Assembly: GCF_003336425.1 (NCBI RefSeq)
Contig: NZ_QEIO01000025.1
Location: forward strand, 1 to 64,000
DNA: 64,000 bases
Direction: 5' to 3'
DNA from: Marinitenerispora sediminis
Lineage (GTDB): Bacteria > Actinomycetota > Actinomycetes > Streptosporangiales > Streptosporangiaceae
How positions within the stretch are numbered: position 1 is the stretch's first letter; the number at the start of each line of letters is the position of its first letter. The translations under genes were made by a program, and so were the position numbers. Under the pieces are notes generated by a model. That model searched no databases. It was given only the letters and a program-made list of their open reading frames with translations, and was not told the DNA's origin. This document shows, in pieces, positions 38,408-47,829 of the stretch.

Positions 38408-39214
38408 GTGAGCCGTACCCGTCGTTCTCCCACACCAGACAAGGCATGTATGGAGGCGGTCGACCTGGCCCGTGCCTCGGCCGCCGAAATCGGGCGTCCG
38501 GAGTGGGTAGGCGAACACCTCTCCGCGCAGGTCGAGGGTGACCGCCTCGTCACGCACCTGTTCGCGTGCCTCGATCCCGCCTACCCGGGCTGGCAGTACG
38601 CCGTCACCGTGGTGCGCGCCTCGCGCGCCAAGTACGTCACGGTGAACGAGGCCGTCATGCTGCCCGGGCCCGACGCGCTGCTCGCCCCGGAGTGGCTGCC
38701 CTGGAAGGAGCGGCTGCGCCCCGGCGACCTCGGCGTGGGCGACATCCTGCCCAGCGCCGAGGACGACGAGCGGCTGATGCCCGGCTACGCGCAGGTCGCG
38801 GACGGCGAGGTCGCCGACGAGGGGACCGACCGGCAGATGGTCTGGGAGCTCGGCCTCGGCCGGGCCCGGGTCCTGTCCGAGGTCGGCCGCGAGGCCGCCG
38901 CCGAGCGCTGGTACCACGGCCCGGCCGGCCCCGCCAGTCCCATCGCCGCCGCCGCGCCGGCGAAGTGCGCCACCTGCGGCTTCATGACGCCCCTGGCGGG
39001 TGAGTTCCGCCAGCTCTTCGGGGTGTGCGCCAACGAGTACGCGCCGGACGACGGCAAGGTGGTCTCGATGGACCACGGCTGCGGCGCGCACTCGGAGGTG
39101 GCGCCTCCCGCGCCGCACTCCGAGCCGCTCACCCCGGTCGTCGACGAGATGGGCTACGACCACATCGTCTTCGACGACACCACCGAACTGGAGCTCGTCA
39201 CCTCCGACACCTAG
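38408..39214 (+). CDS. DUF3027 protein
   Basis: This 268-residue protein resembles the actinobacterial DUF3027 family. Conserved features are 'EHLSAQVEGDRLVTHLFAC' and 'PAYPGWQYAVTVVRASRAKY', plus 'APEWLPWKERLRPGDLGVGD'. A later Cys-rich part ('AKCATCGFMTPL', 'GVCANEY', 'MDHGCGAHSE') suggests a metal-binding knuckle. I prefer GTG 38408 ('SRTRRSPTPDKA'); ATG 38369 would add thirteen residues. Function is unknown. Adjacency to a cold-shock protein is conserved in Streptomyces. Confidence 0.9.
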   Translation: MSRTRRSPTPDKACMEAVDLARASAAEIGRPEWVGEHLSAQVEGDRLVTHLFACLDPAYPGWQYAVTVVRASRAKYVTVNEAVMLPGPDALLAPEWLPWKERLRPGDLGVGDILPSAEDDERLMPGYAQVADGEVADEGTDRQMVWELGLGRARVLSEVGREAAAERWYHGPAGPASPIAAAAPAKCATCGFMTPLAGEFRQLFGVCANEYAPDDGKVVSMDHGCGAHSEVAPPAPHSEPLTPVVDEMGYDHIVFDDTTELELVTSDT

Positions 39215-39283
39215 CCCGCCCGGGCGGGCCGGCACCGGTGGGGCCGGACGGTCCGCCCGTCCGGCCCGCCGGCCGCCCAGGTA

Positions 39284-42200
39284 TCAGCGCGGGCCGAGCT
39301 CCGGGGCCTGCCCCGACGCGGACTCCAGATCGGTCTCCGCGAGCAGCTCGGCCACCGCGCGCGGGTCCCGCAGCACCGCCGCGACCACGTGGCGGCGCGA
39401 CCACCGGTCGGCCGACCACGCCAGCGCGCGGGCCAGGCCGTCGGTGGTACCGGCGTGCACGGCGGTGCCGTTGCACCACCACTCCACCTCCGTGCCGTCC
39501 ACGGTCAGCGGATCGTGGTGCACGTACGTCAGCGCCGCGGTGTCGAGGAAGACCCGCACCTCGTCCGGCACAGGGCGCACCTCGCCCGCCGACGTCACCC
39601 GGCCGGGCAGCACCTCGCTGGCGAGCGCGATGTCGAGGACGTCCGCCAGCGCCGCCGCGCGCTCCGCCGGCACCAGCAGGACCGGGCGGTCGGCGAGCAG
39701 CGGCAGCAGCGCCGGGGAGTCGACCACCACGGTGTCCTCGGCGTCGGCCACGACGATCGCGCCGCCGTGCACCGCGCGCACGGTCTCGGGCGGGGCGACG
39801 CGCTCGGCGTCCACCTCGGCCACCGCGCTCCAGATCCGCCGCAGCGCCTCCCGCGACACGTGCCGCTCCGGCTCGCCGAGGCGCTCCAGCAGCTCGTCGG
39901 GGCCGTCCGGCTCGGCCAGCAGGTCGGTGAGCGAGGCCCGGACGCCGAGCGCGCGCGCCAGGACGGGGTCCAGGTCCGCCGGTGCCTCGTCGTAGAGCCC
40001 GGCGAGGGCCTCCTCGGCGTCGGCGGCCCGCAGCTCCACCGGCGGACGCCCGTCCAGGAGCGCACCCGTCCGCAGCCACCACGCCGTGTAGGACGGGACG
40101 TCGACCGACCGGCCGTACGGTCCGAGGACGCGTACCGGGTCGACGACCGCGGCGCGGATCCGGGGAGCGGCCAGCAGCGCGAGCGCCTCGCGCCACCGGT
40201 CCGCACGCACGAACTCCAGGTCCCGGACCCCCACCAGCTCCGGCACCACCGGGGGCAGGTCGGGGTCGCCGAGACGCTCGGCGACCTCGGCGGCCCACTC
40301 GTCGATGCCGTCCGGCTCCAGCTCGTCCAGGCTCTCGGTGAGCGCGTCGCCCAGGGTGACATCCCGGAGGGTGAACAGGCTGAACGACCGCTGCACGCCC
40401 ACGGCCTCCAGCGTCTCGGCGCCGTAGCGCCCCACCAGGTCCTCGGCCACCACCCCGAACGGGGCGTCCTCGGCGAAGATCCCCCGCAGCGGGCTGTCCG
40501 GGAGCAGCAGTTCGCCCGAGAGCGAGTAGCCGCCCTCGTCGTCCCGGAGGGCGAGCTCGGCCAGCCAGGGCGCGTCGTCCACGGTGGTGCCGGACGCCGA
40601 CACCAGCTCCAGGACCGCGGCCGCGATGTGGTCGGGGTCGTCGGCCTCCAGGGAGTTCTCCACGGCGGCGCGGGTCATCGGATCGGTGAGGACGGCGCGT
40701 TCGTCGGCCTCGACCGCGCCCAGGCGCAGCAGCAGTGGATCGACCGCCTCGGGATGCGCGATCCGCAGGCCGAGCGGCGCCAGCGCGTGCGGGTCCAGGG
40801 TCTCGGGCCGGAAGCCCTCGCCGGCGGGCACCAGCAGGCCGCGCGGGCCGCGCACCAGCCGGCCGTCGGCGAGCGGGACCGGGAGGGCGCCGAGCTCGCC
40901 GAGGTCGGCGCCGCGCTGCCCGGCCGCGCGCAGCGCGGCGTACAGGCGGGCCCACCACGCGGGCTCCCGATCCAGGTCGGCGAGCAGGTCGGCCAGTTCG
41001 GCGAGCGTGAGCCGGCGCAGCCGCAGGTGGGCCAGGCCGCTGTGCCGGAAGTTCCAGTCGCCGGGCAGCAGGTTGGGGATCACGTCGGCCAGGGCCTCGA
41101 CCGTCTCCGGGCCGGCGTCGAGCACCACGGCGTCGCGCGGGCGCACCGGCTCGCCGTGCGCGGTCACCAGGAAGGGCGTCTCGTGCAGGGCGTCGGTCGC
41201 GAGCGCGCGGAACCGCGCGTCGAACTCGCCGGCCGCGCCCAGCAGGGGGACCGGAAGCAGGTCCCAGGTGGTCCGCGGCGGCAGGCCGCGGAGCAGGTCG
41301 GCGTAGGCGGCCGCCGCGGCCCCGATGACGACGTCGGCCGCCGGGCCGAACGCGACGTGCCGACGGTCCGGCGTCAGCGGCAGGGTGGCGACGAGCAGCG
41401 CGGGCAGCCGGAGCTCGGCGTCGGAGGGGGTGGGCGCGTGCAGGACGCGCGGCACGTCGGCCGGCAGGCCGGCGACGTTGCCGGTGTCGTCGACCGCGAC
41501 GGCCCAGGTGACCGACCAGTCCGGTCGGCCGCGCTCCTCGGTCGGGCGGTCGGCGAGCTCGGCGGCGGTGAAGCGGCCGGTCCGCGTGACGGTCCGCCAG
41601 TGGGTGGCCCGCTCGCCCGACTCGTCGCACACCCAAGTCACCAGGCCGCCGCCGGGGAGGCGGTCGGAGCGCAGCACCCGCACGGCGCCGTCGACGTCGA
41701 TCTCCACCTCGGCGAGGTCGGGCAGCGCCAGCAGCAGCGCCTGGCCGGTCTCCCGCAGCAGGCCGGCCAGACGCAGGCGGGAGTCCTCGTCGCGCAGCAC
41801 CAGGACGACCGCGGTGTCGTACCCCTCCGGGGTGCGGGCGCTCGACTCGAACGGCAGCCGCAGCAGCGGGACGTGACCCGCGCGCCGCTCCAGTTCGGAG
41901 GCGAACTCCGGGCGCGCGCGGCCGGTCTCCAGCAGTTCCTCGCGCAGGACCTCACCGGCGCGTTCGCGGCTCCACCGCACCGCGCCGTCCCGCGAGGCGA
42001 CCGTCACGTCGTCGCTGACGGCGACCACCGCGGAGAAGCCGACACCGAAGCGGCCGGTGGCGCCCTCGTCGGCCGGTCCGCGCTTCGCGGAGGCCCGCAG
42101 GGCGGCGAGCGACTCCACGCCCTCGCGGGTGAGCGGGGCGCCCGTGTTGGCGGCGGTGAAGCGGTCGCCCGCCAGCGCCAGCCGCAGCCGGCCGCGGCCG

Positions 42201-42391
42201 CCCGCCCGGCGGGCCGCGTCGGCGGCGTTCTGCGCGAGCTCGACGACCACCCGGTCGCGGTAGCCGCCGAGCGCGTAGTCCTCCTCGGTGTTGGCATCCT
42301 CCCTGAAGCGGACGGGGGCGTCGGCCCACGCGTCCAGCACTCGTCGTCGCAGCTCGGCCGTGCCGAACGGGTCGACCATCGCCTGGACCAT
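39284..42391 (-). CDS. Sacsin/Hsp90-type ATP-binding-fold protein (1035 residues)
   Basis: The N-terminal about 180 residues form a GHKL ATPase fold like that of sacsin and Hsp90. The N-box is 'VVVELAQNAADAARRAGG', a 'AANTGAPLTREGVESLAALR' lid region follows, and 'GRFGVGFSAVVAVSDDV' is the glycine loop. The remaining about 850 residues are Leu/Ala/Asp/Glu-rich helical repeats without known catalytic motifs. Large proteins of this type are conserved near DUF3027 in actinomycetes; a chaperone-like role is inferred only from the fold. The start is either 42391 or 42379 ('MVDPFGTAEL'). Confidence 0.85.
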   Translation of the reverse strand: MVQAMVDPFGTAELRRRVLDAWADAPVRFREDANTEEDYALGGYRDRVVVELAQNAADAARRAGGRGRLRLALAGDRFTAANTGAPLTREGVESLAALRASAKRGPADEGATGRFGVGFSAVVAVSDDVTVASRDGAVRWSRERAGEVLREELLETGRARPEFASELERRAGHVPLLRLPFESSARTPEGYDTAVVLVLRDEDSRLRLAGLLRETGQALLLALPDLAEVEIDVDGAVRVLRSDRLPGGGLVTWVCDESGERATHWRTVTRTGRFTAAELADRPTEERGRPDWSVTWAVAVDDTGNVAGLPADVPRVLHAPTPSDAELRLPALLVATLPLTPDRRHVAFGPAADVVIGAAAAAYADLLRGLPPRTTWDLLPVPLLGAAGEFDARFRALATDALHETPFLVTAHGEPVRPRDAVVLDAGPETVEALADVIPNLLPGDWNFRHSGLAHLRLRRLTLAELADLLADLDREPAWWARLYAALRAAGQRGADLGELGALPVPLADGRLVRGPRGLLVPAGEGFRPETLDPHALAPLGLRIAHPEAVDPLLLRLGAVEADERAVLTDPMTRAAVENSLEADDPDHIAAAVLELVSASGTTVDDAPWLAELALRDDEGGYSLSGELLLPDSPLRGIFAEDAPFGVVAEDLVGRYGAETLEAVGVQRSFSLFTLRDVTLGDALTESLDELEPDGIDEWAAEVAERLGDPDLPPVVPELVGVRDLEFVRADRWREALALLAAPRIRAAVVDPVRVLGPYGRSVDVPSYTAWWLRTGALLDGRPPVELRAADAEEALAGLYDEAPADLDPVLARALGVRASLTDLLAEPDGPDELLERLGEPERHVSREALRRIWSAVAEVDAERVAPPETVRAVHGGAIVVADAEDTVVVDSPALLPLLADRPVLLVPAERAAALADVLDIALASEVLPGRVTSAGEVRPVPDEVRVFLDTAALTYVHHDPLTVDGTEVEWWCNGTAVHAGTTDGLARALAWSADRWSRRHVVAAVLRDPRAVAELLAETDLESASGQAPELGPR

Positions 42392-42913
42392 ACGGACTCC
42401 TCCCGAGGTGGTGCGGCACTACGGTACGCGACGGGGCCGCGGTTCTCGGCCCGGTTTTCCAGACCGGCCACGGCGGGGCCCCGGCGGACGGGGAGCGTCG
42501 GCCGCTCCCGTCCCCGGTGGGCGCGGCCCCGCGGCGTATCCGCAGGCGCCGCCCGGGGCGGCCCGGTGACGCGCGGCCGCGGTCATGGGACCGACGGCTG
42601 GCCGCCGCGCCGACGCGGTCCGCATCAGGCGGCAGATCCTCCTCCCGGTCCTGGCGCAGCAGGCGGCCGGCCCGGTCCCGTCGCCGGAGCGATCGCGCGG
42701 CGGGGCGCGGGGACGGCGTCGGAGTGTGCGCGGCCAAGGCGCGCGCCCTGGTCCAGCTGCCGAAGTACCGGGTAGTCGGCGTTCCGCTCCGGCGCCTCGG
42801 CGCGTGCCGCGCCGGCGGCCGCCTTCGTCGCGTCGCAGGGGAAGCCGACGGGGGCCGAGGCGATGGGGGCTGCTGGACCGGCGACGGGCATGCCGGAGGG
42901 CGCCCACGGTCGG
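42392..42913. other. Intergenic region left of the IS relic
   Basis: These 522 bp contain no recognisable gene. They include the promoter region of the sacsin-like gene. Confidence 0.45.
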
Positions 42914-43664
42914 TGTGCGACGACGGACCTGGACGCGCCCTTCTCACCGCACGCTAGGTCCGACTGGACGACCACGTCCGCGCGTCGGCCCAGCGGCGCC
43001 GGAAACCCCGGCCCCGCCCGGCTGCGCCCCGACGCCGGGCTGGCGCGTCGCGACCGCCCGGGTCCTGCCGACATGCGATTCCCAGGGCCGGCGGCCGCGC
43101 CCGGCCCCGCGCAGGATCGGGCACCTCTTCCCGTTCCCGCGCCTGCCCGGCCAGCCCGCGTACGACCGGCACCCGCGCGCCGCGGCACCCGTCCCACACG
43201 CGGCCGCGATGCGGCTGGCCGGGGCCGTCGCGACGTGGCACGGGACGCTGCGGCGGACGGACGCCGCCTCTCTGCGCCGCGCGGCCTTCCGCGTGACGGT
43301 GAACCGCTCGGATCAGACGGGACCGCCGGGTACGGCGTGGCCATGTCCCGCCATGCCTTCTTCTGGGGCGCCGAGCTCTCACCGCCGAGGGCGCCGTAAC
43401 GGCGTTCTCCCCGGCTCGCCCCGGGAACTGGGCGGACGCGAGCAGGCCCCGCACCTGCTCCGGGTGCGGCGACGCGCGCCGGGGCCGTTACCGATCGGTG
43501 CGGCAGGGTGTGGGCCGAGCCCGGGGCGGAGAAGGCCGCGGACGACCTCGGGGGTGTGCTCGTCCGCCCGGCCCGCCGCGACGAGGACGACACCGCGGCC
43601 TTCCCGGGCTGGTCGCGCCGGCGGATCGAGGCGGCCAGCTGGACGCTGAAGAACCAGCTGGGAT
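42914..43664 (+). pseudogene. Decayed IS982-type transposase
   Basis: Fragments of one DDE transposase are scattered over three plus-strand frames in correct order. They are 'TTDLDA' (about 42926) then 'VRLDDHVRAS' (42957), 'VATARVLPTCDSQ' (about 43050), 'GHLFPFPRLPGQPAYDR' (about 43120), 'SRHAFFWGAEL' (about 43350) and 'RRRIEAASWTLKNQLGF' (about 43616). These match conserved blocks of IS982-like transposases. At least three frameshifts and a stop make it dead. It ends against the methyltransferase stop codon, and I could not define terminal repeats. Confidence 0.65.
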
Positions 43665-45161
43665 TCAGCGGGCCACGCGGAAGAAGCCTTCGGCGATCAG
43701 CCCGCGCAGCACGTTCGGGGTGCGTCCGCGCAGGTCGGCCGGGTCCTGGCCGGTGAGCTCGGCGATGGCGTCCAGCAGCGGGCCGACCGGCATGGTGCCG
43801 TCGCAGACGCCGGCCAGGGCCGCCTCCACGGTGCCGACCTGCGCGGCCCGGCGCAGGCCGTCGCGCTGGCGGAGCAGGATGCGCTCCGGGTCCGGCGCTC
43901 CGGGCGGGCCGATGCGCTCCTCGACGACGCCCGGGGCCAGGGCCACGTGCGCGGACAGCAGGGCGGCGTCGGTCAGCCGGTGCGCCGTCATGGCGCCGTC
44001 CACGACGTCGGGCAGGTAGCGGCCCACCGGCTGCTCGATCTCGTGGCGAAGCTCCTCCACCCGCACCGCGGCGTCCTGCGCGGCGTCGTTGCGCAGGCAG
44101 ATCCACCCGAACCCGATACCCCGGATCCCCTCGCGCTCGAAGTAGTCCAGCCAGGCGTCGTAGCGGCGGGTGTACTCCGGGGTGCCCTGCTCGCAGGAGT
44201 CGCGCAGCCACAGCTCGACGTACTCGGCCGGGTCCTGGACGTCGCGCTGCACCACCCAGCCCGAGCAGCCGGTGCCGGTCACCCAGGAGCCGACCCGGTC
44301 GCGCCAGTCCTCGCCGCCCACGTGCAGCCAGTTGGCGAGCAGCTGGCACCAGCCGCCGTCGGTGAGGTGGGCCGGGGCCTGCCGGACGATCTCCGCGCAG
44401 ACCGAGTCGCCGGCCAGGCCGGACTCGCGGTAGGTGTAGCGCGCGGCCTCCGGCGTGATGACGAAGGGCGGATTGGACACGACGAGGTCGAAGCGCTGCC
44501 CGGCGACGGGCTCGTACAGCGACCCCTCGCGGGTGTGCACGTTGTCCAGTCCGGACAGTGCGAAACTCAGCTCGGCGAGGCGCAGCGCGCGCGGGTTGAG
44601 GTCGGTGGCGCAGACCTCGCCGGCCCGTTCCGCCAGGTGCAGGGCCTGGACCCCGCTTCCGGTGCCCAGGTCCAGGGCGCGTTCCACCGGGCCGTCCACG
44701 ATCAGCCGCGACAGGGTCCCGGAGGCGCCGCCGGCGCCCACGACGTGGTCGGGTCGGGGACTGCCGTGCCCGGGCCGGACGGTGGGATCGGAGACGACGT
44801 ATCCGGGGCGGCCGCCGGACAGCTCCCAGGGCCCGATGTGGACGAGCGCGCGCACCGTGTCGCCGTCGACGGCCAGCAGCCCCGCTGCCGCGAGGTCGGC
44901 CACCGGCAGGATGGCGCGGGTGGCGGCCAGCGCGACCGGCTCCTGCAGCCACCACAGCCGCAGCAGCAGCCCCAGCCGCTCCTCGCCGCCGGTGGCGCGC
45001 AGCGCCGGCACCAGCTGCTCGCGGGCCAGCGCGCGGGCGGCGGTGTCGCCGAGCCGGTCCCGCACACCGGAGACGGTGTAGTCCGCCTCGATCAGGATCT
45101 GGCGCAGCCGCTCGCCGAGACGGCGCGGAAGGGGGCGAAACGAATCAGGCACGGGCCCCAT
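43665..45161 (-). CDS. HemK-like SAM-dependent methyltransferase
   Basis: This 498-residue protein has a central class I methyltransferase domain. SAM motif I is 'ALDLGTGSGVQALHLAERA'. The catalytic N-P-P-[YF] motif is 'DLVVSNPPFVITPEAARYT', typical of N5-glutamine or base N-methylation (HemK/RlmG-like). An N-terminal winged-helix-like domain (1-150) and a C-terminal helical domain (about 380-498) flank it, as in a widespread uncharacterised actinobacterial family. I chose ATG 45161 over the GTG six bases upstream. The substrate is unknown. Confidence 0.88.
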   Translation of the reverse strand: MGPVPDSFRPLPRRLGERLRQILIEADYTVSGVRDRLGDTAARALAREQLVPALRATGGEERLGLLLRLWWLQEPVALAATRAILPVADLAAAGLLAVDGDTVRALVHIGPWELSGGRPGYVVSDPTVRPGHGSPRPDHVVGAGGASGTLSRLIVDGPVERALDLGTGSGVQALHLAERAGEVCATDLNPRALRLAELSFALSGLDNVHTREGSLYEPVAGQRFDLVVSNPPFVITPEAARYTYRESGLAGDSVCAEIVRQAPAHLTDGGWCQLLANWLHVGGEDWRDRVGSWVTGTGCSGWVVQRDVQDPAEYVELWLRDSCEQGTPEYTRRYDAWLDYFEREGIRGIGFGWICLRNDAAQDAAVRVEELRHEIEQPVGRYLPDVVDGAMTAHRLTDAALLSAHVALAPGVVEERIGPPGAPDPERILLRQRDGLRRAAQVGTVEAALAGVCDGTMPVGPLLDAIAELTGQDPADLRGRTPNVLRGLIAEGFFRVAR

Positions 45162-45200
45162 TATCACGTCGCCGGCGCCGGGCCACGCCCGCCGACGGCG

Positions 45201-45479
45201 TCACTCCTCACCGTCGCCGTCAGCGGCGCGGCGCGCGGCGTGGCGGGCCTCGGCCTCCGCGCGCTTGCGCAGCAGGCGGGGGATGTAGAAGTAGGCGAAG
45301 ACTCCGAGGGTGATGCCCGTGACGCACACCCACATCCACCACCGGTCGGCGGCCGGGAGCCGCTCACCCATGGCGAGGAGCACCACCAGCGCGACGGCCC
45401 ACGCCACGGACCCGGCGGCGGTGGGGACGCGGTAGTCGCTCTCCATGACCTCTGGAGCGGGGCGGCGGGGTTTACGCAC
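45201..45479 (-). CDS. DUF2530 small membrane protein
   Basis: This 92-residue protein has two membrane helices ('AGSVAWAVALVVLLAMG' and 'WWMWVCVTGITLGVFAYFYI') and a basic/acidic Ala-rich tail. The layout and the conserved aromatic second helix match DUF2530. It lies 39 bp upstream of the methyltransferase gene on the same strand, so co-transcription is likely. Confidence 0.85.
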   Translation of the reverse strand: MRKPRRPAPEVMESDYRVPTAAGSVAWAVALVVLLAMGERLPAADRWWMWVCVTGITLGVFAYFYIPRLLRKRAEAEARHAARRAADGDGEE

Positions 45480-45635
45480 ACCTTCAGGCTACGGGATGCG
45501 CCGCGGCGGAACCGGTAAGGCGGGACCCGGTCCGGCCGATTTCCGGGAACCGCGCAGGTCGGGGCGTACGTGCTTGTCCAGAGATGCAACTAACCTGACC
45601 TAGTACCGTAACTCGGACATGTCAGGCTCAAACGA

Positions 45636-47147
45636 GTGAAAGAAACGCCCAACACCCCGCCAAACGCGGCAGCCCCCGCCAGCTCCGGCCTCAAGGCGAG
45701 ACTCGATCGCTACTTCCAGATCTCGGCGCGGCGGTCGAACTTCGCGCGCGAGGTCCGCGGCGGCCTGGCCATGTTCTTCGCCATGGCCTACATCGTCGTC
45801 CTCAACCCCCTCATCATCGGCACCGCCGCGGACATGGACGGCCGGCTCCCCGGCGGCGGCACCGACCCCGCCGCGGCCATCCCCATGGTCGCGGCCGCGA
45901 CCGCGTTGGTCGCCGGCGTCATGACCATCCTCATGGGGGTCGTCGGGCGCTACCCGTTCGGCCTCGCCGCCGGCATGGGCCTGAACGCCGTCGTGGCGGT
46001 CACGCTGGCCCCGCGGATGACGTGGGCCGACGCGATGGGCCTGGTGGTGCTGGAGGGCATCATCCTGCTGCTCCTGGTGCTCACCGGCTTCCGCACCGCC
46101 GTGTTCCGCGCCATCCCCTCCGGGCTCAAGACCGCGATCGCCGTCGGCCTGGGGCTGTTCCTCACCCTCGTGGGCTTCGTCAACGCCGGGTTCGTCCGCC
46201 GGGTGCCCGACGCCGCGGGCAGCACCGTGCCGGTCCAGCTGGGCGACGGCCACCTGGGCGGTTGGCCGATCCTCGTCTTCGTCGTCGGGCTGGCGCTCAC
46301 GATCGTGCTCATGGTGCGCGGGGTCCGCGGTGCGCTGCTGATCGGGATCATCGGCACGACCGCGCTCGCCATCGCGGTGGAGGCGGCCGCCGGGGTCGGC
46401 CCGATGGTCGACGACGCCGGCAACGTCAACCCGCAGGGCTGGTCGCTGACGGTGCCCGCGCTCTCCGGGTCCGTCGTCGGCGTTCCGGACTTCGGACTGA
46501 TCGGCCAGTTCAACCTGTTCGGCAGCCTGGAGCACGTCGGGATCATCGCGCTCGTCCTCTTCGTCTTCACGCTGATCCTCGCCGACTTCTTCGACACGAT
46601 GGGGACCATGGTCGGCGTCGCCGGGCAGGCCGACCTCCTGGACGAGAAGGGCGACCTTCCGGGCGCGCGCAACGTGCTCGTCGTGGACTCGCTGGCCGCC
46701 GTCGCGGGCGGCGCGGCCTCGTCCTCCTCGGCCACCGTCTACGCCGAGTCGGCCGCGGCCACCGGCGAAGGGGCGCGCACCGGGCTCGCGTCGGTCGTCG
46801 CCGGCCTGATGTTCCTCGTGGTCACGCTGTTCGCCCCGCTGGTCACCCTGGTGCCCTTCGAGGCGGCCACCCCGGTGCTCATCGTGGTGGGCTTCCTGAT
46901 GATGACCCAGGTGACGCGGATCGACTTCACCGACTACGGGATCGGCATCCCGGCGTTCCTCACCATCGTGATCATGCCCTTCTCGTACTCGATCGCCGAC
47001 GGGATCGGCGCCGGGTTCATCAGCTACACGCTGATCCGCGCCGCCCAGGGCAGGTTCCGCGACATCCACCCGCTGATGTGGATCATCGCGGCGGTGTTCG
47101 TCGTCTACTTCGCCCTCGGCCCGATCCAGGCGGCGCTGGGCGTCTAG
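45636..47147 (+). CDS. NCS2-family purine permease (AzgA-like)
   Basis: This 503-residue permease probably imports hypoxanthine, guanine or adenine with protons. Family signatures are 'VRGGLAMFFAMAYIVVLNPL' near the N-terminus and 'FGLAAGMGLNAVVAVTLAPR'. 'ILADFFDTMGTMVGVAGQA' is the AzgA-like signature containing the substrate-site Asp/Thr. About fourteen membrane helices are expected. The start is GTG 45636 with a weak ribosome site. The upstream region is AT-richer and may be regulated. It is terminated by the hairpin at 47223. Confidence 0.93.
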   Translation: MKETPNTPPNAAAPASSGLKARLDRYFQISARRSNFAREVRGGLAMFFAMAYIVVLNPLIIGTAADMDGRLPGGGTDPAAAIPMVAAATALVAGVMTILMGVVGRYPFGLAAGMGLNAVVAVTLAPRMTWADAMGLVVLEGIILLLLVLTGFRTAVFRAIPSGLKTAIAVGLGLFLTLVGFVNAGFVRRVPDAAGSTVPVQLGDGHLGGWPILVFVVGLALTIVLMVRGVRGALLIGIIGTTALAIAVEAAAGVGPMVDDAGNVNPQGWSLTVPALSGSVVGVPDFGLIGQFNLFGSLEHVGIIALVLFVFTLILADFFDTMGTMVGVAGQADLLDEKGDLPGARNVLVVDSLAAVAGGAASSSSATVYAESAAATGEGARTGLASVVAGLMFLVVTLFAPLVTLVPFEAATPVLIVVGFLMMTQVTRIDFTDYGIGIPAFLTIVIMPFSYSIADGIGAGFISYTLIRAAQGRFRDIHPLMWIIAAVFVVYFALGPIQAALGV

Positions 47148-47222
47148 CGCCCGTGACCCGGTCCCGCCGGCGCCCGCCGCTCCCGCGGGCCGCCGGCCCG
47201 GGTAGCCTCAGCGCACCGCGTG

Positions 47223-47248
47223 GTGCCCCGTTCCGCGGAACGGGGCAC
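47223..47248 (+). terminator. Terminator after the purine permease
   Basis: A perfect 12-bp-arm palindrome (gtgccccgttcc, gc, ggaacggggcac) is followed by ttcgtgt. Confidence 0.8.
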
Positions 47249-47337
47249 TTCGTGTATGGCCGCACGGTAAAAGGGCTGTGACCGAATCCACGATTCGGCT
47301 TGACGTGGCAGGGGAAATGCGATGATCCGCGATATTG

Positions 47338-47363
47338 TTAGCAAGAGTAATGAGTCATGCTAA
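47338..47363 (+). promoter_or_regulatory. Candidate MarR operator over the marR start
   Basis: Inverted half-sites ttagca (47338-47343) and tgctaa (47358-47363) are separated by 14 nt in an unusually AT-rich patch that includes the first in-frame ATG. The position suits autorepression. Confidence 0.45.
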
Positions 47364-47812
47364 TGAAGCATCCCAACGTATCCCAGCAGACCAGGACCGA
47401 CGCCGGGCTGGCCGCGGTGCTGCGCGTGGCCGTGGGACGGCTGGCGCGCCGGCTGCGCGCTCAGCGGCCGGACGCGTCGCTCTCCCTGGGACAGGGGGCG
47501 GTGCTGTTCGCGCTCGCGCGGCACGGCCAGCTGACCCCGGGGGCGCTCGCCGACCACGAGAAGGTGCAGCCGCCCTCGATGACGAGGATCATCGCCGCTC
47601 TCGAGGAGCGCGGCCTGGTGCGCCGGATGAAGCATCCGGACGACCGGCGCCAGCAGCTGGTCGAGCTCACCGAGGAGGGCGTGCAGCTGGTCCGCGCCGA
47701 CCAGCGGCGCCGCGAGGCGTGGCTGACGCAGCGGCTGCGGGAGCTGACGCCCGAGGAGAAGGCGACCCTGCGCAAGGCCGCGGAGATCCTGGAGCGCCTC
47801 AGCCAGTCCTAG
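47357..47812 (+). CDS. MarR-family transcriptional regulator
   Basis: This 151-residue winged-helix regulator has the recognition region 'EKVQPPSMTRIIAALEERGL' and the wing 'VRRMKHPDDRRQQLVELTEEG', with Asp-Asp-Arg-Arg characteristic of MarR. Helices at both ends form the dimer. The ATG could be 47357 or 47363. An inverted repeat over the start suggests autoregulation. The MFS exporter gene begins 17 bp downstream, so this is a regulator-exporter unit whose inducer is unknown. Confidence 0.93.
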   Translation: MLMKHPNVSQQTRTDAGLAAVLRVAVGRLARRLRAQRPDASLSLGQGAVLFALARHGQLTPGALADHEKVQPPSMTRIIAALEERGLVRRMKHPDDRRQQLVELTEEGVQLVRADQRRREAWLTQRLRELTPEEKATLRKAAEILERLSQS

Positions 47813-47829
47813 CCGCGGGGACACGTGGG

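Noticed and set aside
45600-47069. 489-codon minus-strand frame rich in His, Asp and Glu
   Set aside because: It lies exactly opposite the purine permease, whose plus-strand frame has clear family motifs. The composition is what antisense of a GC-rich membrane protein gives.
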